Of a stretch of DNA of 16,551 bases, positions 14,618-16,551 are shown one piece after another. How positions within the stretch are numbered: the first letter of the stretch is position 1; every line of letters starts with the position of its first letter. Position numbers and translations under genes: made by a program. This stretch comes from Alkalimonas cellulosilytica (GTDB taxonomy: Bacteria > Pseudomonadota > Gammaproteobacteria > Enterobacterales > Alteromonadaceae): contig NZ_JAUHLI010000031.1 in the NCBI RefSeq assembly GCF_036325985.1, positions 1 to 16,551 on the forward strand, in the 5' to 3' direction. Below the pieces are notes generated by a model that made no database searches, had not been told where the DNA came from, and saw only the letters and a list, made by a program, of their open reading frames with translations.

Positions 14618-16225
14618 TTAGTCATCCCCGGTAGCTTCTGCAGCTGCCGGGGCTGAATCCGCCACCTTGCTAAACGCCATATCACGATAGGCATGGCGGC
14701 TTCCAACCTGCACCCGGTGTGGCATCAATTCAAAGCCGGTCACCTGACGCTTTGCATTCAGTTGAAACTGGATCAGCGTATCTGCTGCCACATTGGGGTC
14801 TTGCCAGCGGATCACAAAGCTGTGATCGGCAAAAGGCTCCATACTGCCTACTTTATTTATCATCCGCTCAGAACGAAAGCTCAGGCCTTCGGGACTGTGC
14901 AGGATCTCAATGCCACCAAACCAGCGATCGACAAAATAACCGGCGTAAGCACTGAATGGAAGTAACACTTCGCCGGTCCCGACCGGCAAATCCGGCGCTC
15001 GGAGGGCCGCTCTTTGCTCACGTTCTTCCCGCTCTTGTTGCAAAAATGCAATCCAGTTTTGCGGCTCAGGCACTGCCAGATAGCTATCCAGAATGGACTG
15101 CATCACTGCCATCCTGGCACCACTGTCCGAGCCATTATTCAGCACCACCACCCCCAGCTCCAGCTCTGGTACCAGAGCAACATAGGCCTGATAGCCGGAT
15201 AAGGTGCCGGTATGGTGCACCACCTTATGGCCATACATGTCCTGCATCCGCCAGCCAAGACCATAGGCACTGAAATGGGTCTGATGCAGCTGTCGGGTGC
15301 GATTGGTCACCGCCATCAGTGTATTCGGTGACCACATTTCCTGCAGTTGCTGCTGACTAAATACCCGGAAGCTATTGGTTGATGCCTGAGACTGCTCGAG
15401 CAGATACTGCAGCCATTTGGTCATCTCCGCCGCGCTACATACCAAACCACCTGCTGCTGCCGACATCAGTCCTTTGCCATCAATGCCATTGCGCGGAATA
15501 CTAAAAAAGTCACCATTACGAGTGCCATAACCTACCGCACTGTTGGCCACCGCCTCTGCCGGCATATCACCGGCATAACAGGCCATACCAAGCGGCTGGA
15601 AAATACGTTCTGCTACAAAGTCTTCCCAGGCTTGCTGCGCGACACGGGCGACCAGTTCTGCAGCTGTAATGTAGAACACATTGCTGTAACCGTAATTGCT
15701 GCGAAAGCTAAATTGAGGGGTCAGATAGCGTAGATTGTGGATCACTTCCTGGCGGCTAAAACCGGAAGGTTCAGGCCAAATCATACTATCACCAGCACCA
15801 CCAACCAGGCCGCTGCGATGCGATAGCAAATCACGAATGGTAAACTCACTGGTGACCCAGGGATCCTGCAGCCGAAACTCCGGCAGGTGATCGACCACCT
15901 TGTCATCCCAGCTCAGCTTACCCTCATCCACCAAGATCGCCACACTGGCCGCCGTAAAGGCTTTGCTGGCAGAAGCCAGCCGGAAGTAGCTGTCGGCAGC
16001 AACCGGTAACTGGTGCTCCAAATCCCGGTAGCCATAGCCAGCCAGATGTACGACTTCCCCCTGATGCACCACAGCGACTGACATACCAGGTGTATCAAAT
16101 GCCTGCATGGATTGTGTCACTAAGTCAGGGATCGACAGCTCAACGGCAGGCTCAGCCTGGCTCACACTGCATGACAACCAGACAGCAGCAGTCACCAGCT
16201 TTAAAGTAGGAATTAAATATTTCAT
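14618..16225 (-). CDS. Serine hydrolase, beta-lactamase/class C fold, with C-terminal DUF3471-like domain
   Basis: A 535-residue exported protein. The signal peptide covers about 1-24 (cleavage near SQA/EPA); a cysteine at 19 lacks a good lipobox, so it is probably soluble periplasmic. The penicillin-recognising fold carries SASK (nucleophile Ser85, Lys88), the second motif YSN (Tyr180-Asn182) and the third motif HTG (338-340). This is the class C/DD-peptidase/esterase pattern, with HTG replacing KTG. From about 425 the YAGYFVDRWFGGIEI stretch marks a DUF3471-like C-terminal domain often found behind this fold. Such proteins include esterases, D-amino-acid peptidases and few true beta-lactamases, so substrate is unknown. 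The last residues are Ala-rich and acidic, encoded by a GC-rich hairpin. The start is the only ATG before the signal; no clear Shine-Dalgarno sequence is visible. Confidence 0.9.
   Translation of the reverse strand: MKYLIPTLKLVTAAVWLSCSVSQAEPAVELSIPDLVTQSMQAFDTPGMSVAVVHQGEVVHLAGYGYRDLEHQLPVAADSYFRLASASKAFTAASVAILVDEGKLSWDDKVVDHLPEFRLQDPWVTSEFTIRDLLSHRSGLVGGAGDSMIWPEPSGFSRQEVIHNLRYLTPQFSFRSNYGYSNVFYITAAELVARVAQQAWEDFVAERIFQPLGMACYAGDMPAEAVANSAVGYGTRNGDFFSIPRNGIDGKGLMSAAAGGLVCSAAEMTKWLQYLLEQSQASTNSFRVFSQQQLQEMWSPNTLMAVTNRTRQLHQTHFSAYGLGWRMQDMYGHKVVHHTGTLSGYQAYVALVPELELGVVVLNNGSDSGARMAVMQSILDSYLAVPEPQNWIAFLQQEREEREQRAALRAPDLPVGTGEVLLPFSAYAGYFVDRWFGGIEILHSPEGLSFRSERMINKVGSMEPFADHSFVIRWQDPNVAADTLIQFQLNAKRQVTGFELMPHRVQVGSRHAYRDMAFSKVADSAPAAAEATGDD
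14626..14652. terminator. Hairpin just past trpA, inside the hydrolase 3' end
   Basis: CCCCGGTAGC (14626-14635) pairs with GCTGCCGGGG (14643-14652), with one G-U, around a 7-base loop. It starts 15 bases after the trpA stop. No T-run follows on the plus strand, so it is not a standard intrinsic terminator. It could end or stabilise the trp mRNA while also encoding the tail of the convergent gene. Confidence 0.5.
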
Positions 16226-16499
16226 GATAGGAATAATTTATTACGGATGATTCCAGCTTATCACAGCAGGATGAATGCAATCCAGTGCATCATTGTGATC
16301 ATCTGATGGCTTCGGCTGAGACGCTCCTTCAGGCTCGCCACAACAACTACTCCGGGTATCCTGCCCTACGCCCTTCGGGCCAGCTAAAGCTATTCAAATG
16401 TGCTCCCGGCACATTTGTCGCTATCGCTCAAACATGTTGATGTCGATCTGAACGAGGCCTCAGTCTTCGCAGATAGGTGGGAGTCAGGCACTTCAACGC
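16226..16499. other. Gene-free, hairpin-rich intergenic stretch beside an rRNA operon
   Basis: No plausible coding frame is seen on either strand. The first 80 bases are ordinary AT-rich sequence that must hold the hydrolase promoter, which I cannot place. From about 16309 the composition changes to GC-rich text with many short self-complementary units: GGCTTCGGC, GCCCTTCGGGC (16370-16380), AGCTAAAGCT, a 9-bp hairpin at 16395-16417, and the palindrome GAGGCCTC (16454-16461). This is the look of a dispersed intergenic repeat, but no second copy is in the window. Confidence 0.5.
16395..16417. repeat. 9-bp inverted repeat, hairpin former
   Basis: CAAATGTGC (16395-16403) and GCACATTTG (16409-16417) are perfect complements around TCCCG. 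It is the strongest structure in the stretch. No T-run follows on either strand, so a terminator role is unlikely. Confidence 0.7.
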
Positions 16500-16525
16500 A
16501 AAAAGCCCACTCGATTGAGTGGGCT
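16500..16525 (-). terminator. Intrinsic terminator of a minus-strand rRNA operon
   Basis: On the minus strand AGCCCACTC and GAGTGGGCT form a perfect 9-bp stem around the tetraloop AATC, followed by five T residues (16500-16504) and then GCG. On the plus strand the stem is followed by CTTGG, so the direction is minus. It lies 15 bases after the predicted 5S 3' end, the usual place for an rrn terminator. Confidence 0.88.
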
Positions 16526-16540
16526 CTTGGCTTTATTGGG

Positions 16541-16551
16541 TGCCTGGCGGT
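16541..16551 (-). rRNA. rrf: 5S rRNA, 3' end (partial, cut by the window edge)
   Basis: Only 11 bases are present. Read on the minus strand they are ACCGCCAGGCA, the 3' strand of helix I of gammaproteobacterial 5S rRNA (E. coli ends ACTGCCAGGCAT). Because helix I is self-complementary, the plus strand also resembles a 5S 5' end. The minus orientation is preferred because a correctly oriented terminator follows at once and no 23S gene precedes it on the plus strand. Confidence 0.6.

Noticed and set aside
16541..16551. 5S rRNA 5' end on the plus strand
   Set aside because: Helix I is self-complementary, so the match is expected; there is no 23S gene upstream on that strand, and the adjacent terminator points the other way.

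Overview
The window looks like chromosomal DNA of a gammaproteobacterium of the Alteromonadales/Chromatiales type (Rheinheimera- or Shewanella-like). The inference rests on moderate GC and on very close protein similarity to the enterobacterial forms of YciI, YciO, Rnm (YciV), RluB, ScpA/ScpB and the Trp enzymes. It also rests on the gene order rnm-yciO-scpA-scpB-rluB placed divergently from a trp operon. I could not search databases, so the genus is a guess.

Layout. (1) 49-1458, minus: a neurotransmitter:sodium symporter (NSS) family transporter. (2) 1615-2937, plus: a small YciI-like protein, tightly coupled to UDP-glucose 4-epimerase (galE). (3) 3000-6955, minus: a housekeeping block of rnm, yciO, scpA, scpB and rluB, with ATGA stop/start overlaps at scpA/scpB and scpB/rluB. 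(4) 7007-7669, minus: a secreted, probably outer-membrane protein of no family I recognise. (5) 7824-8017, plus: the trp control region, with a sigma70-like promoter, a previously unlisted 24-codon leader peptide carrying three consecutive Trp codons, and an attenuator with mutually exclusive pairings. (6) 8055-14611, plus: trpE-trpG-trpD-trpCF-trpB-trpA, complete, each gene overlapping the next by 4 to 14 bases. (7) 14618-16225, minus: a periplasmic beta-lactamase-fold serine hydrolase with a C-terminal DUF3471-like domain, converging on trpA with only 6 bases between the stops. (8) 16226-16551: a gene-free stretch rich in hairpins, then an intrinsic terminator on the minus strand and the last 11 bases of what is most likely a minus-strand 5S rRNA gene, so an rRNA operon probably ends at the right edge.

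The Trp block is a full chorismate-to-tryptophan pathway: TrpE and TrpG make anthranilate, TrpD adds phosphoribosyl, the fused TrpC-TrpF makes indole-glycerol phosphate, and TrpB/TrpA make tryptophan. TrpG and TrpD are separate (fused in E. coli), while TrpC and TrpF are fused as in E. coli. Control appears to be by ribosome-mediated attenuation, and I see no TrpR-type operator. The minus-strand block serves chromosome segregation (ScpAB), rRNA modification (RluB) and RNA processing (Rnm), with a TsaC/YrdC-family paralogue (YciO).

I found no mobile element, CRISPR array, phage or defence gene. Nothing here is convincingly a new system. The points most worth following are the attenuator, the unrecognised outer-membrane-like protein, a hairpin lying inside the 3' end of the serine hydrolase just past trpA, and the structured repeat-like stretch beside the rRNA operon.
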